Source: Ignavibacteriales bacterium (GTDB lineage Bacteria; Bacteroidota; Ignavibacteria; Ignavibacteriales; Melioribacteraceae). From it: a DNA stretch of 64,000 bases. The stretch spans positions 44,929 to 108,928 of the forward strand of contig JACKAB010000012.1 of the NCBI GenBank assembly GCA_020635285.1, written 5' to 3'. Within the stretch, counting starts at the first letter, position 1. The number at the start of each line of letters is the position of its first letter. The translations under genes and the position numbers were made by a program. Shown piece after piece: positions 1-9,319 of this stretch. Under the pieces are notes generated by a model. That model saw nothing but the letters and a program-made list of their open reading frames with translations. It was not told the DNA's origin and searched no databases.

Positions 1-536
1 TTGTAATTGGTCACAGCGAAGGTTCTTTAATTGGAATGATTGCGGCTAATAATAAAAAAGTTGATAAATTTATTTCACTTGCCGGTGCGGGGAATCTGCA
101 AATAAAATTTTAAGAAGGCAACTCGCTTCTCAATCGCCGATGATTTTAGAACCGTCTTTAAAAAATTATATCCCAACTTGAAGCGGGTGAAACAACCAAT
201 GATGTTCCGCAAATGTTAACAAGTATCTTCAGACCAAGTGTTCAGCCGTATATAATAATTTCATGGTTTAAGTATGATCCTCAAATAGAAATTGCAAAAT
301 TTAAAATACCAGTGTTAATTGTACAAGGAACCACAGATCTACAAGTAACTCTTGATGATGCAGAAAAGTTAGCAAAAGCAAATTCTAATGCAAAACTGCA
401 AATTATTGAGGGAATGAACCACATTTTAAAGGAGGCCGATATGGATAATCAAAAAAATATCGCGACTTATTCAAATCCAGAGCTTCCATTGAAAGATGGG
501 TTGATTGATTTAATAGTTGAATTCATAAAAAAATAG
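1..536 (+). CDS. Alpha/beta hydrolase, C-terminal part, frameshifted
   Basis: This is the 3' part of a hydrolase gene that begins before the window. The first stretch (from base 3) encodes GHSEGS, the nucleophile elbow GxSxG of alpha/beta hydrolases. The last stretch carries GTTD and GMNH, which fit the acid and histidine of the triad. The reading frame changes near 107-112 (an A/T run) and returns near 165-172 (an A run), so the ATG at 213 is internal and not a start. The family resembles S33-type serine hydrolases; the substrate cannot be told. The breaks look like single-base sequence errors but real decay is not excluded. Confidence 0.7.
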
Positions 537-715
537 GCTCAATATCATAATAATCTTTCCAAAAAGTAAATCCCGCAAAATTTTCAGAGTATTTTAAAAC
601 TTTTTAAACATTAGATACGTCTAGATAGTACTAATTAATGTAATTATGTGCAATCAAATAAGGTTGTGCCAAAATAGTTGCAAAATTTTATACTAAATAA
701 TAATCTAGGAGAATT

Positions 716-1138
716 ATGAAAAAGTTTAATCAAGCAATTCTGTTATTAACAATTTTAATCATCGGCGTATCTAATTCCTTTGCGGCAGATAATGATGTTG
801 AAAATAAAATAAACCAATATTTGAGCGCGGTAAATCAAAAGGAAACAAAAACATTAGATACATTTATTAATGATGAAGCAAATTTTACAATGCTAAACAA
901 AATAGTTAACAAAAATGAACTTCTTAATGAAAAAGATTATCTAAAATTCATAGAAGATGGAAAGTCTGCTTGGATTACAAGTTCAAAAGTAAAAGATGTA
1001 AATGTTCAAGGTGATCTTGCAGTTGCCTATATTGAATCTGAAGGAAAAACCTTAGTTAGAAAGGAATATGTTACTTTGGTAAATTCTGATGGCAATTGGG
1101 AAATAATAAATTCCGTTTCTGCATTATCTAAAAAATAA
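716..1138 (+). CDS. Secreted NTF2-like (SnoaL/DUF4440-type) protein
   Basis: A 140-residue protein with a clear Sec signal peptide (lysines, a hydrophobic stretch, then SFAA near residue 24). The mature part is about 115 residues and begins with a helix ending in a 'sal' pattern (INQYLSAVNQKETKTLDTF), followed by strands ending in a segment of the type 'NWEIINSV', as in NTF2-like lumazine-binding or DUF4440 proteins. Such proteins often have unknown ligands; no catalytic residue can be named. An AGGAG ribosome-binding site lies 5 bases before the ATG. It stands alone and is followed by a strong hairpin terminator. Confidence 0.6.
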   Translation: MKKFNQAILLLTILIIGVSNSFAADNDVENKINQYLSAVNQKETKTLDTFINDEANFTMLNKIVNKNELLNEKDYLKFIEDGKSAWITSSKVKDVNVQGDLAVAYIESEGKTLVRKEYVTLVNSDGNWEIINSVSALSKK

Positions 1139-1165
1139 TTTTAAAAATTATAATTAGTTATCCTA

Positions 1166-1202
1166 AAAATGTCATGCTGAATTTATTTCAACATGACATT
1201 TT
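1166..1202. terminator. Bidirectional hairpin terminator, repeat-like
   Basis: A near-perfect 16-bp stem (AAAATGTCATGCTGAA at 1166-1181 against 1187-1202, one mismatch) with a five-base loop and T tracts outside both arms. It lies between two convergent genes (ends at 1138 and 1222). The stem sequence is the same TGTCATGCTGAA/TTCAGCATGACA unit found in the dispersed repeats near 26.1 and 48.8 kb, so a repeat copy appears to serve as terminator. Confidence 0.75.
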
Positions 1203-1221
1203 TTATTACTTAGTCTAAATT

Positions 1222-3471
1222 CTAAAAAATAAATTTATAATTTAGCTGAATATTTCTCCCCGGCATAAACGTAAAATCTTTTATTGCCGATAGATGATCC
1301 TTATATTTTTGATCCAAAACATTACTAAATTTTAGATTAATTATATGAGCAAACTCTCCCGTAATTAATTTGAGTCCTCCGTATAACCCTAATAAACCAT
1401 AACCTGCTGTGGGATCTTCATTTGGTGCTACATCATTTTGCGCTGCGACTAAATTCCATGTAAATCCATACCAATGCTTTGGAGTTGCATGACGAAGTTC
1501 CATTAAAAATCTGAATGGAGGAATTTGTGAAATATTTTCATCTGTGGTTTGGTTTTTTGCTCTAACATAATCAGAGATAAATGTGGCAGTCACATTTTGA
1601 TATACTTCCAAATTTAATTTCGATTCAAATCCATATACTATTGCATCAGCTTGATTATATTGATAAACCTGAAGTCCATCTTCGTATGTATTAAAGCCAA
1701 CCGGCATGCCTGTATTTGAATTTATATTATCAGAATAAAAAAGTGCCAATGGTTTTCTATAGATTAAATTATTTACTTTATTATAATATCCGGTTACTTC
1801 AACCAAATAATTATTTCCGTGGGATTTTAATCCAATATCTAAACCGGTTGTATTTTCTTTATTAAGGGATCTATTTCCAATATCAAAACTCGCAAGCGCC
1901 TCGTGCACAGAATATGAAGATAATTCTTCTATAGTTGGAGCGCGGAAAGCATTTGCAGCATTGATAAAAACTGAAGTTGCATCATTTAAATTATATACCA
2001 ATCCTAATGACGCCGATAAAGTATTAAAATCATTTTCTCCGGAAGCGAATAAAGAATCTGTCAAAGTGGCTTGGGGAAATTTTATATTGTTAATTTCATA
2101 CCTGGCGCCGAAAGATAAATTAAGTTTTCCGAAATTAAATTTCTCAAGAAAGTAAGCAGCGTAATTATTTAAATCGGCATTAGGCGTAAGCGCTTCTTCG
2201 CCAATCACTTCATAATTTTGTACCAATCCGTAAAAGCCAATAAGACCTTGCGAGTTTTCTGAAAATGGGATGTGCAAAAATGAAATATCGGCGCTTTTTG
2301 TTTTCAATCCAAATTCAGTACCCACACTCCCATCAATCTTAGAAATTTCTTGATGGTTATAATCTAAAATCCCAGCTTTAATACTCATTGAATTAACTAT
2401 AGAATTTATATTGGTTACCTCTGCGGCAAATCTATATTGAGTTTTCTTCATATCGATATAAACAATTTCCTCATCGCCTGGCATTGTTGGTAAACCATAC
2501 TTATTATTATAATCAGTAAAACTAAATCCCGTCATTCCCCATTCCGGATGTACTGAAACACCTATTTGTGAACCGTAAGAATCTAAATTTGAATTAAAGG
2601 TTTTTTTTCCATCAGATATTCTGTAGTCATCACCTTTTCTTTTATAAGCTTTTCCGTGTAAAGAAAAATTTCCAATACCATAATTTAAATGCGCATTTCC
2701 AAGGTATTCATTATTAACAGTTGAGCCCTGAGTAAATAATTCTCCATTTAGACCTTGCTGAACAGTTGTTGGAATTGCATCTGTAATAATATTTACCACT
2801 CCGCCAATTGCATTGCTTCCATACAATAAACTTGATGGTCCCGCAAGTATTTCAATTTTTTCGGGCTCGCTTCCATCATCAGAAACACCATGATCATCGG
2901 AAGAATTTGATAAGTCACCCATTCGTAAACCGTCTTCAAGAATCAAAACTTTGTTGTTACTAAATCCTCTAATCACAGGTCTACCAGTAGCAATTCCATT
3001 TGAGCGCATTGAAACACCGGGAAGGTAATTTAATTCTTCTCCAATTGAACTTCCGCTTTTAATAATTAAATCCAAACTCGATAAGCTAATTGCAGTTTGT
3101 GATAAATCTTTAGTTTCTGATAAAAACGGATTCCCTGTAACCATAACCTCCTGAAGATCAATAGAGGTTTCTTTCAAATTAATTAAAATGTTTTCTGCTT
3201 CTTGAGATGGAACAACCACCGTTTTGGTAATTGTGGCATAACCCAGATAACTAAACCTTACTTCATAAGAATTGCTTTTTAGATTCTTTATTTCAAAAAA
3301 TCCGTTTGCGTTTGTTGTGGTGCCTACATTTAAATTTTTGATAAAAACTTCAACACCAACCAAAGGTTCATTTAGCTCGCTATCAAAAACTTTCCCCGAT
3401 AATATATTTTGAGCAACAATCGTATTTATTGAGATAAATACAATAATTGCAGAAATCTGAAATAGTTTCAT
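1222..3471 (-). CDS. TonB-dependent outer-membrane receptor
   Basis: A 749-residue receptor. The signal peptide (about 1-20) is followed by a carboxypeptidase-regulatory-like beta domain (about 23-110, with GKVFDSELNEPLVGVEV and a GFFEIKNL strand), then the plug (about 120-235, with RPVIRGFSNNKVLILEDG and AGPSSLLYGSNAIGGVVNI) and a beta barrel ending in the expected aromatic terminus (YKFIF). In the plug an insert SSDDHGVSDDGSEPE resembles the Asp/His-containing loop of ZnuD-type zinc receptors, so metal uptake is a reasonable guess only. The small membrane protein encoded just upstream (3526-3870) probably belongs to the same transcript; the gap is 54 bases. Confidence 0.9.
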   Translation of the reverse strand: MKLFQISAIIVFISINTIVAQNILSGKVFDSELNEPLVGVEVFIKNLNVGTTTNANGFFEIKNLKSNSYEVRFSYLGYATITKTVVVPSQEAENILINLKETSIDLQEVMVTGNPFLSETKDLSQTAISLSSLDLIIKSGSSIGEELNYLPGVSMRSNGIATGRPVIRGFSNNKVLILEDGLRMGDLSNSSDDHGVSDDGSEPEKIEILAGPSSLLYGSNAIGGVVNIITDAIPTTVQQGLNGELFTQGSTVNNEYLGNAHLNYGIGNFSLHGKAYKRKGDDYRISDGKKTFNSNLDSYGSQIGVSVHPEWGMTGFSFTDYNNKYGLPTMPGDEEIVYIDMKKTQYRFAAEVTNINSIVNSMSIKAGILDYNHQEISKIDGSVGTEFGLKTKSADISFLHIPFSENSQGLIGFYGLVQNYEVIGEEALTPNADLNNYAAYFLEKFNFGKLNLSFGARYEINNIKFPQATLTDSLFASGENDFNTLSASLGLVYNLNDATSVFINAANAFRAPTIEELSSYSVHEALASFDIGNRSLNKENTTGLDIGLKSHGNNYLVEVTGYYNKVNNLIYRKPLALFYSDNINSNTGMPVGFNTYEDGLQVYQYNQADAIVYGFESKLNLEVYQNVTATFISDYVRAKNQTTDENISQIPPFRFLMELRHATPKHWYGFTWNLVAAQNDVAPNEDPTAGYGLLGLYGGLKLITGEFAHIINLKFSNVLDQKYKDHLSAIKDFTFMPGRNIQLNYKFIF

Positions 3472-3525
3472 AATCCTACCCGAAATTAAAATTTAAAGAA
3501 ATGTGTAATTAAATTGGGATTAAGA

Positions 3526-3870
3526 TTAAATAATTGGCGGTGCTCGCAATTGGTTTAGGTTGAGAACTAATTCTTCGTGTTTTTTTTCTGAATGAGTAAT
3601 TTTGAAGTTTTTAATTATTGGAAGATTAGAAACTGAAAAACATGATGCGTTAATATTTGAGTATGCTGAATGTGATAATTGAGCTATTCTACAATTTGAT
3701 TGATTATCTAAAAATGGATCTTGATTAGAGCTATGTTGAGAGGAATTAAAATCTGTTAAAACTTTTTGTGCGCCCAAATAATATGGGTGATTATGGAATA
3801 ACGCAACAGTTAGAAAAGCTACATAAACTGCTAATGTGAAAAGCGATATTCTTTTTTTATTTTTTAACAT
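3526..3870 (-). CDS. Small membrane/secreted protein upstream of TonB receptor
   Basis: A 114-residue protein with a lysine-rich start and one hydrophobic segment (about 8-24), then a FHNHPY motif, two cysteines (about 60 and 77), several histidines, and a C-terminal RAPP. This layout (N-terminal membrane segment, His/Cys-containing middle, RAPP or RGPP near the C-terminus) resembles DUF2946-like small proteins that travel with metal-related TonB receptors. I do not recognise it with certainty. It lies 54 bases upstream of the receptor gene on the same strand, which suggests co-expression and perhaps a role in metal handling. Confidence 0.55.
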   Translation of the reverse strand: MLKNKKRISLFTLAVYVAFLTVALFHNHPYYLGAQKVLTDFNSSQHSSNQDPFLDNQSNCRIAQLSHSAYSNINASCFSVSNLPIIKNFKITHSEKKHEELVLNLNQLRAPPII

Positions 3871-4049
3871 TGCTCAATAATTATGAAAAAAGATTTATAC
3901 CATAAAACTAATTAGAAAAAAATAAATTTCATATTACAAATGACTTAACGAAATGCTTTTTCTGTGATATTAAAACATTGTTTTCATGATTGTTTATTAA
4001 AACTATTCCAAATGTTATATTACTTGAACAAAAAAAATGGATTATTAAA

Positions 4050-4808
4050 ATGAATAATAAAATAGCACTAGTAACAGGCGGCAGTCGTGGACTTGGCAAA
4101 GATATGGCTTTATCTTTAGCTGATAAAAATATAGATGTAATTTTAACATATAATAATAGTAAAGTTGAGGCGGAAGAGGTTGTTGCTGAAATTAAAAGTA
4201 AAAATCAAAAAGCAGCGGCTATACAGTTTGATATTTCTCAAATGAACTCCATTGATCCATTCCTTAATAATGTTAGAGAAGTATTAAAAAATAATTGGGA
4301 AACTGACAAATTTGATTTTTTAATTAATAATGCTGGAGTTGGAGCAACAATTCCGATTCCGCAAGTTACCGAAGAAGCTTTTGATAATTTGATGAATATT
4401 CATTTTAAAGGTGTTTATTTCTTGACTCAAAAATCGCTTCCTATGATGAACGATAATGGCGGTGTGATATTTATATCTTCGGGAACAACCAGATTCTGCG
4501 TTCCGGGTTATTCGGTTTATTCATCACTAAAAGCTGCTGTTGAAGTATTTACAAAATACGTTGCAAAAGAGTTTGGCTCCAGGGGAATCCGTGCGAATAT
4601 TGTTGCACCGGGAGCAATTGAAACTGATTTTAATAATGCTGCTATTAGAAATAATCCACAAATGCAAACATTTCTTGCTTCCCAAACCCCGCTTGGCCGC
4701 GTTGGAAGAGCTGATGATATTGGCAGTGTTGTAGCATTTTTATGCACACCGGAATCTAAATGGATTAATGGTCAAAGGATTGAAGTTTCTGGTGGAATAA
4801 ATTTATAG
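4050..4808 (+). CDS. SDR family oxidoreductase (FabG-like)
   Basis: A classical short-chain dehydrogenase/reductase of 252 residues when started at 4050. The frame is open from 3990, but the ATG at 4050 places the cofactor motif TGGSRGLG at residues 8-15 as usual in the family, so I prefer it. Further motifs are NNAG (about residue 92), the catalytic serine in FISSG, and YSSLK carrying the catalytic Tyr-x3-Lys. The C-terminus has the typical WINGQRIEVSGG ending. It should reduce or oxidise a small carbonyl/alcohol with NAD(P)H; the substrate is unknown. It is monocistronic and converges on the MFS gene. Confidence 0.88.
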   Translation: MNNKIALVTGGSRGLGKDMALSLADKNIDVILTYNNSKVEAEEVVAEIKSKNQKAAAIQFDISQMNSIDPFLNNVREVLKNNWETDKFDFLINNAGVGATIPIPQVTEEAFDNLMNIHFKGVYFLTQKSLPMMNDNGGVIFISSGTTRFCVPGYSVYSSLKAAVEVFTKYVAKEFGSRGIRANIVAPGAIETDFNNAAIRNNPQMQTFLASQTPLGRVGRADDIGSVVAFLCTPESKWINGQRIEVSGGINL

Positions 4809-4866
4809 TGTTTGTCAATAATTTATTGAAAACTTATAAAAACCAATCTACACTTGGGTGAAAGGA

Positions 4867-6186
4867 TTATTTATTCGGCGGCATATTTAAATGAGTTGCT
4901 GATTGCAATCCCGATGAAACTTCCTGTATAATTCCCATTTTAACATAAACCGGTCTAATATGTTTTCTTAAATTGGGTAAATTTTTTGCAAACCAAAATG
5001 CTGTTAATAAACAAGTTATTCCGCTTAACAAAACTGTGTAAGGTGCACCAATTTTACTAGCAAGTGAGCCGGCAATTAAACTGCCAAATGGAGCAGTTCC
5101 CATAAAAGCCATAACGTACAAACTCATAATCCTTCCCCGTTTATCGTCATCAACAATTGTCTGCAATAGTGTGTTAGAAGAAGCCATTTGCATCATCATT
5201 CCCAAACCGGCAACAAACATTAATGGAATTGAAAAGATTAAAGAAGTTGAAAATGAAAAAAGCAAAAGTCCAACAGCAAAAATTGTTGAAGCAATTGCAA
5301 TTAATCTGCCCAATCCCAAAACAGTTTTTCTTGAAGCCAAATAGATTGCTCCGGTAAAAGCACCAATGCCAACAGAACCAAGTAAATAGCCGAGTGTATT
5401 TGCATTTCCATGTAAAATATCTTTAGCAAAAATAGGCATCAGAACTGTGTATGGCATTCCACTTAAACTTATAATTGCAATTAAAATAAGAAGCGTTCTA
5501 ATTGGAATAAAGTCATATGCATATTTTACACCTTCCTTTAATCCGCGCAAAACTTTTTCTTTTTTGGCCTCTCTTATCTTTGGTTCAATACGCATTAGTA
5601 GTAAACCTATAATAACCGCAATATAACTTACGGCATTAATTAAGAAACAAATTCCCTCTCCGTATAATGAAATTAAAATTCCGGCAATTGTTGGTCCAAT
5701 TAGCCTTGCCGCATTAAACATAGATGAATTTAACGCAATTGCATTTGGCAAATCTTTTTTGTCTTCTACTAAATCAATTACAAATGTTTGCCTGGTTGGC
5801 ATATCAAAAGCATTTATTAAACCAAGTAATATGGATAATGAAATAATATGCCAAATATGAACTATACCCATTAAGGTCAATATTGATAGTATTGCGGCCT
5901 GAATCATTGCAAATGTTTGAGTTATAATAATAATTTTATGTTTATCGTATCTATCTGCTAAAACGCCGGCAAATGAAGCCAAAAGAAATGTTGGAATCTG
6001 TGACGCGAAACTAACCAAACCAAGCAAGAATGCTGAATCTGTTAATCTATAAACTAACCAGCCGAGAGCAATTTGCTGCATCCAGGTGCCAATTAAAGAA
6101 ATTCCTTGCCCGCTAAAAAATAGCCTGTAATTTCTTGATTTAAGCGCTCGCAAAATATCTTTGATAGTCTGAAAATTCACATTCAT
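4867..6186 (-). CDS. MFS transporter (MFS_3/EntS-like)
   Basis: A 439-residue integral membrane protein with about 12 hydrophobic segments. The N-terminus (YRLFFSGQGISLIGTWMQQ) and the inter-helix motif GVLADRYDKHKII are characteristic of the MFS_3 group of major facilitator exporters (enterobactin-exporter EntS-like, 'transmembrane secretion effector'). It probably exports a small molecule by proton antiport. The gene is alone on its strand and converges on the SDR gene. The 279 bases upstream are very AT-rich and hold the promoters of this gene and of the divergent symporter at 6466; no clear operator was seen. Confidence 0.85.
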   Translation of the reverse strand: MNVNFQTIKDILRALKSRNYRLFFSGQGISLIGTWMQQIALGWLVYRLTDSAFLLGLVSFASQIPTFLLASFAGVLADRYDKHKIIIITQTFAMIQAAILSILTLMGIVHIWHIISLSILLGLINAFDMPTRQTFVIDLVEDKKDLPNAIALNSSMFNAARLIGPTIAGILISLYGEGICFLINAVSYIAVIIGLLLMRIEPKIREAKKEKVLRGLKEGVKYAYDFIPIRTLLILIAIISLSGMPYTVLMPIFAKDILHGNANTLGYLLGSVGIGAFTGAIYLASRKTVLGLGRLIAIASTIFAVGLLLFSFSTSLIFSIPLMFVAGLGMMMQMASSNTLLQTIVDDDKRGRIMSLYVMAFMGTAPFGSLIAGSLASKIGAPYTVLLSGITCLLTAFWFAKNLPNLRKHIRPVYVKMGIIQEVSSGLQSATHLNMPPNK

Positions 6187-6465
6187 TTCTATTTGAATTT
6201 CACTTGGTTTTGGGATTTATAAAAACAAGGATTATAAAATTATTGAGAATTAAAATACAACTAAAATAAATTATAAATAATAATTGCAAAAAAATAAAAA
6301 ACATTGGGCAACCACATATATTTTCAATTTCGTAAAAATAATAAGTGCTAAATCAATTTAATTTATATAATATTCTGAACTTTAAAATATCCTTCTCTGT
6401 AGTTATTGCTAAAATTTTGAAGCAATTAATTCATCAAAAAAATAATTTATATAAAGAAAACTGTT

Positions 6466-8104
6466 ATGTCTATTACTAAGGAATCCTGGGGCTCAAGAGT
6501 TGGTTTAGTTCTCGCAATGGCGGGTAATGCAGTTGGATTGGGAAATTTCTTAAGATTTCCTGCGCAAGCTTCGCAAAATGGTGGTGGTGCTTTTATTGTA
6601 CCATATTTAATTTCATTTTTATTAATGGGTATTCCGCTTCTTTTTATTGAATGGTCAATTGGAAGACATGGCGGAAAGTACGGACATCATTCCACACCGG
6701 GAATGTTTGATGTTTTAGGTAAATATAAATCACTTAAATATATAGGTGTATTCGGTTTATTTTCAAACCTAACAATTGCATCGTATTATTGCTACATCGA
6801 GTCTTGGACCTTATCATATGTTTTTCATTCAATTAACGGAACTTTTTACATATAAAACCCACCGATTTTTTTCCGGAATACCTCGGCATTAATCATGCAA
6901 GCGTGTTTGCATTACCTTTGGAGCTTTCTTTTGGTTTGTTCTTACTCTAACTTTAAATGTCTGGATACTTTCAAGAGGTTTAGCAAAAGGTATTGAGATT
7001 GCGGCAAAAATTGGAGTTCCGCTATTAATTGTTTTTGGAGCAATCCTTGCAATAAAAGGATTAACCTTAACAACTAATGATCCTGGTGTAATTGAAAGTC
7101 CGTTAGCTGGATTAAATTTTGTTTGGGAACCAAATTTTAGCGGATTAACAAATCCCACAACTTGGCTAGCTGCCGCAGGACAAATATTTTTTACTCTCTC
7201 GGTAGGTATGGGCTCTATTCATTGCTATGCAGCCTACATTAAAGAAAAGGAAGACATTGCTCTTAATGCTTCTTCTGCCGGTTGGATGAATGAATTTGTT
7301 GAAGTTGTTTTAGGCGGTTCAATACTGATCCCTATTTCAACCGCTTATCTTGGATTAGCAGCTGTGCAGGCTTCTACAGCAGGAGGCAGCGGATTTTCAT
7401 TGGGATTTTTAACTTTACCGACTCTTTTTAATAATTGGGGATGGTTTGCACCTATTGCGGGCGCCATGTGGTTCGGACTTTTATTCTTTGCTGGAATTAC
7501 TTCCTCACTTGCAATGGGCCAACCAATTTTATCTTTTTTTACTGATGAGTTTAAAGTTACCCGAATTAAGGGAGCAATTTTATTTGGATTAGCAACATTT
7601 GTACTTGGATTTGTTTGTGTTTGGTTGTATCCTGGCGGTTCGTTTGATGAATTTGATTTTTGGACCGGAACTTTCTCATTAGTTGTCTTCGCCTTGCTTG
7701 AATCTATTGTGTTTTCTTATATATTTGGTATTGATAAAGGTTGGAAAGAGCTAAACCAGGGCTCAGATATTAATGTTCCTATCATTTTTAAATACATTAT
7801 TAAATATATTACGCCTTTCTTTATTGGAATCATTTTTATAGGTGCAATGGTTAAACCTGATACGAATTGGGGCATTGCAATATCAAATTTGTTTTCAGGC
7901 AATGGATGGCAGTTTGCCAAGGATAGTGTTATAGGTGTAATATTCCATGTTGGAGCAGAAAAATACAATTGGTTTGAAAATTCAATGCCGACTGAAATAT
8001 TTGTAAAGGATTTTACTCGAATTTTACTAATGTTCACATTTATGTTAATTGCTTATTTAGTTCACATTTCATGGAAGAAAAAACAAACTTATACAAAGGA
8101 ATAA
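6466..8104 (+). CDS. Sodium:neurotransmitter-type symporter (NSS family), frameshifted
   Basis: Three collinear frames make one NSS/SNF family symporter of about 545 residues with some 11-12 membrane segments. The first piece starts MSITKESWGSRVG and holds the family signature GNAVGLGNFLRFP. The middle piece, in two frames between 6855 and 7207, reads GAFFWFVLTLTLNVW, SRGLAKGIEIAAKIGVP and NPTTWLAAAGQIFF. The last piece from about 6920 runs to 8104. Frame changes lie near 6850 and 6915-6920, and both are single-base losses. The transporter imports an amino acid or similar solute with Na+. A MetS-like subunit follows 4 bases downstream, which favours alanine/methionine-type transport. Confidence 0.85.
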
Positions 8105-8108
8105 CAGA

Positions 8109-8213
8109 ATGACAACCGAAGCCATTATTATGATCTCAGTTGCTTGGACAATTATTATATTTTTTACTGCCAAATTTTTTATAAAAGTTTTAAAAACCCC
8201 TCAAAAAAAATGA
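8109..8213 (+). CDS. MetS-like small subunit of NSS transporter
   Basis: A 34-residue ORF starting ATG at 8109: MTTEAIIMISVAWTIIIFFT followed by a short basic tail ending in TPQKK. It has a short N-terminus, one membrane helix and a lysine-rich C-terminus. This is the architecture of the MetS small subunit encoded directly after MetP-type NSS transporters in Corynebacterium and many other bacteria. It begins 4 bases after the symporter stop, and its TGA overlaps the next ATG (ATGA at 8210). Position and form make it convincing although it is too short for ordinary ORF calling. Confidence 0.72.
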   Translation: MTTEAIIMISVAWTIIIFFTAKFFIKVLKTPQKK

Positions 8214-8782
8214 TTGATTTTAATGTTCAATTAGAGAATGACTCAATATTGTTAAGACCAATTGAGCTCAACGATTATCTTGAATTCTTGAAAATCACCA
8301 CTGAAAAATTAATGTGGTATTATTTTACAAGCGATTTATCCAATCCTGTTGATTTAAAATTTTGGGTTGATAATGCTGTGCACGATTTAATTAATAAAGT
8401 TCGCCTTCCTTTTGCTGTTATTTACAAACCTAACAATAAAATTATTGGATCATCCAGTTTTGGGAATTATTCAAAAAGGGATAGTAGAATAGAAATTGGT
8501 TGGACTTGGGTTTCTAGAGAATTTCAAGGCAAAGGAATCAATAATCAAATGAAATTCTTAATGATGCAGCATTGTTTTGAAAAATTAGATATCATTAGAG
8601 TAGAATTCAAAACAGACGTATTAAATATTCATGCCAGAAATGCGCTGAAAAGAATTGGAGCCACTGAAGAAGGTATTCTAAGAAGTCATACGCTTATGAC
8701 AAACAACAGAAGACGTGATTCAATCTATTATAGTGTATTAAATTCAGAGTGGCCTAATATTAGTTCAAAGTATAACTCATGA
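8210..8782 (+). CDS. GNAT family N-acetyltransferase (RimJ/RimL-like)
   Basis: A 190-residue GNAT_3-type acetyltransferase when started at the ATG 8210. The frame is open from 8144, but that start would lie inside the MetS-like gene, and 8210 makes an ATGA overlap with it. The opening LRPIELNDYLEFL and the acetyl-CoA region (EIGWTWVSREFQGKGINNQ, then ARNALKRIGATEEG) are typical of RimJ/RimL relatives that acetylate protein N-termini or amines. The substrate is unknown. It is translationally coupled on both sides: its own TGA at 8780-8782 overlaps the next start. Confidence 0.85.
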   Translation: MIDFNVQLENDSILLRPIELNDYLEFLKITTEKLMWYYFTSDLSNPVDLKFWVDNAVHDLINKVRLPFAVIYKPNNKIIGSSSFGNYSKRDSRIEIGWTWVSREFQGKGINNQMKFLMMQHCFEKLDIIRVEFKTDVLNIHARNALKRIGATEEGILRSHTLMTNNRRRDSIYYSVLNSEWPNISSKYNS

Positions 8783-9234
8783 TTTCTATCAATAGAACGA
8801 CATCTAATAATCCCGATTTTATCTCTTTAACTAAACTTTTAGATGAAGAGTTACTGAAAATTTACAAATCAGAACAAGAAAAATTTGATAAACACAACAT
8901 TCTGGAAAAATTAACAAAATCAATTGTCATTTATGATAATCAAACACCAGTTGCTTGCGGAGCTTTTAAAGAAATTAAAGAACAACAAGCTATAGAAGTA
9001 AAAAGAATGTTTGTTTTAAGTTCTCATAGATCCAAAGGGATTGGTAAATTACTTTTAAGTGAGTTAGAAAATTGGGCAATTGAGTTAAAATTTAAAAGCG
9101 CAGTATTGGAGACCGGAGATAAACAACACACAGCATTATCTCTATATAAAAAATTAGGTTATTCTCAAATTGCCAAATTTCCGCCATACGAACATATGCA
9201 TGACAGTATTTGTTTGAAAAAAAAATTAAATTAG
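8779..9234 (+). CDS. GNAT family N-acetyltransferase
   Basis: A 151-residue GNAT acetyltransferase. The acetyl-CoA binding motif A is visible as RMFVLSSHRSKGIGKLLL, followed by motif B with LETGDKQHTALSLYKKLGY. The family is the single-domain Acetyltransf_1 type acting on small molecules or proteins. It overlaps the preceding acetyltransferase by ATGA, so symporter, MetS-like subunit and both acetyltransferases form one operon. One possibility is acetylation of the imported amino-compound; this is inference from context only. Confidence 0.85.
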   Translation: MISINRTTSNNPDFISLTKLLDEELLKIYKSEQEKFDKHNILEKLTKSIVIYDNQTPVACGAFKEIKEQQAIEVKRMFVLSSHRSKGIGKLLLSELENWAIELKFKSAVLETGDKQHTALSLYKKLGYSQIAKFPPYEHMHDSICLKKKLN

Positions 9235-9255
9235 AAAATTATTTGGAAACTTAAC

Positions 9256-9293
9256 TTGACAAAATAGTTTCCATGCATTATATTGGAAACTAT
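9256..9293 (+). promoter_or_regulatory. Promoter with palindromic TetR operator
   Basis: TTGACA (9256-9261), a 17-base spacer and TATATT (9279-9284) form a consensus-like promoter for the TetR gene at 9320. A perfect 10-bp inverted repeat, ATAGTTTCCA (9264-9273) and TGGAAACTAT (9284-9293), covers the spacer and the -10 box. A further ATAGTTTC half-site follows near 9305 and a TTGGAAACTTA half-site precedes near 9243. A repressor bound here would block RNA polymerase, so the TetR protein probably represses its own operon. Confidence 0.75.
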
Positions 9294-9319
9294 AAAAACA
9301 AAAATAGTTTCTCTGGTTT

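Noticed and set aside
605..640. A GTCTAGATA half-site resembling the CarH-type operator, before the NTF2-like gene
   Set aside because: There is only one half-site; no second copy lies at 11 bp and no TTGACA promoter is in register.
4517..4747. ORFs on both strands within the SDR gene
   Set aside because: They overlap the intact SDR reading frame with catalytic motifs.
9256..9261. TTGACAAAATAG at the TetR promoter as a further CarH-type site
   Set aside because: No TAGACAA follows at 11 bp, and the palindrome there is explained by the TetR protein.
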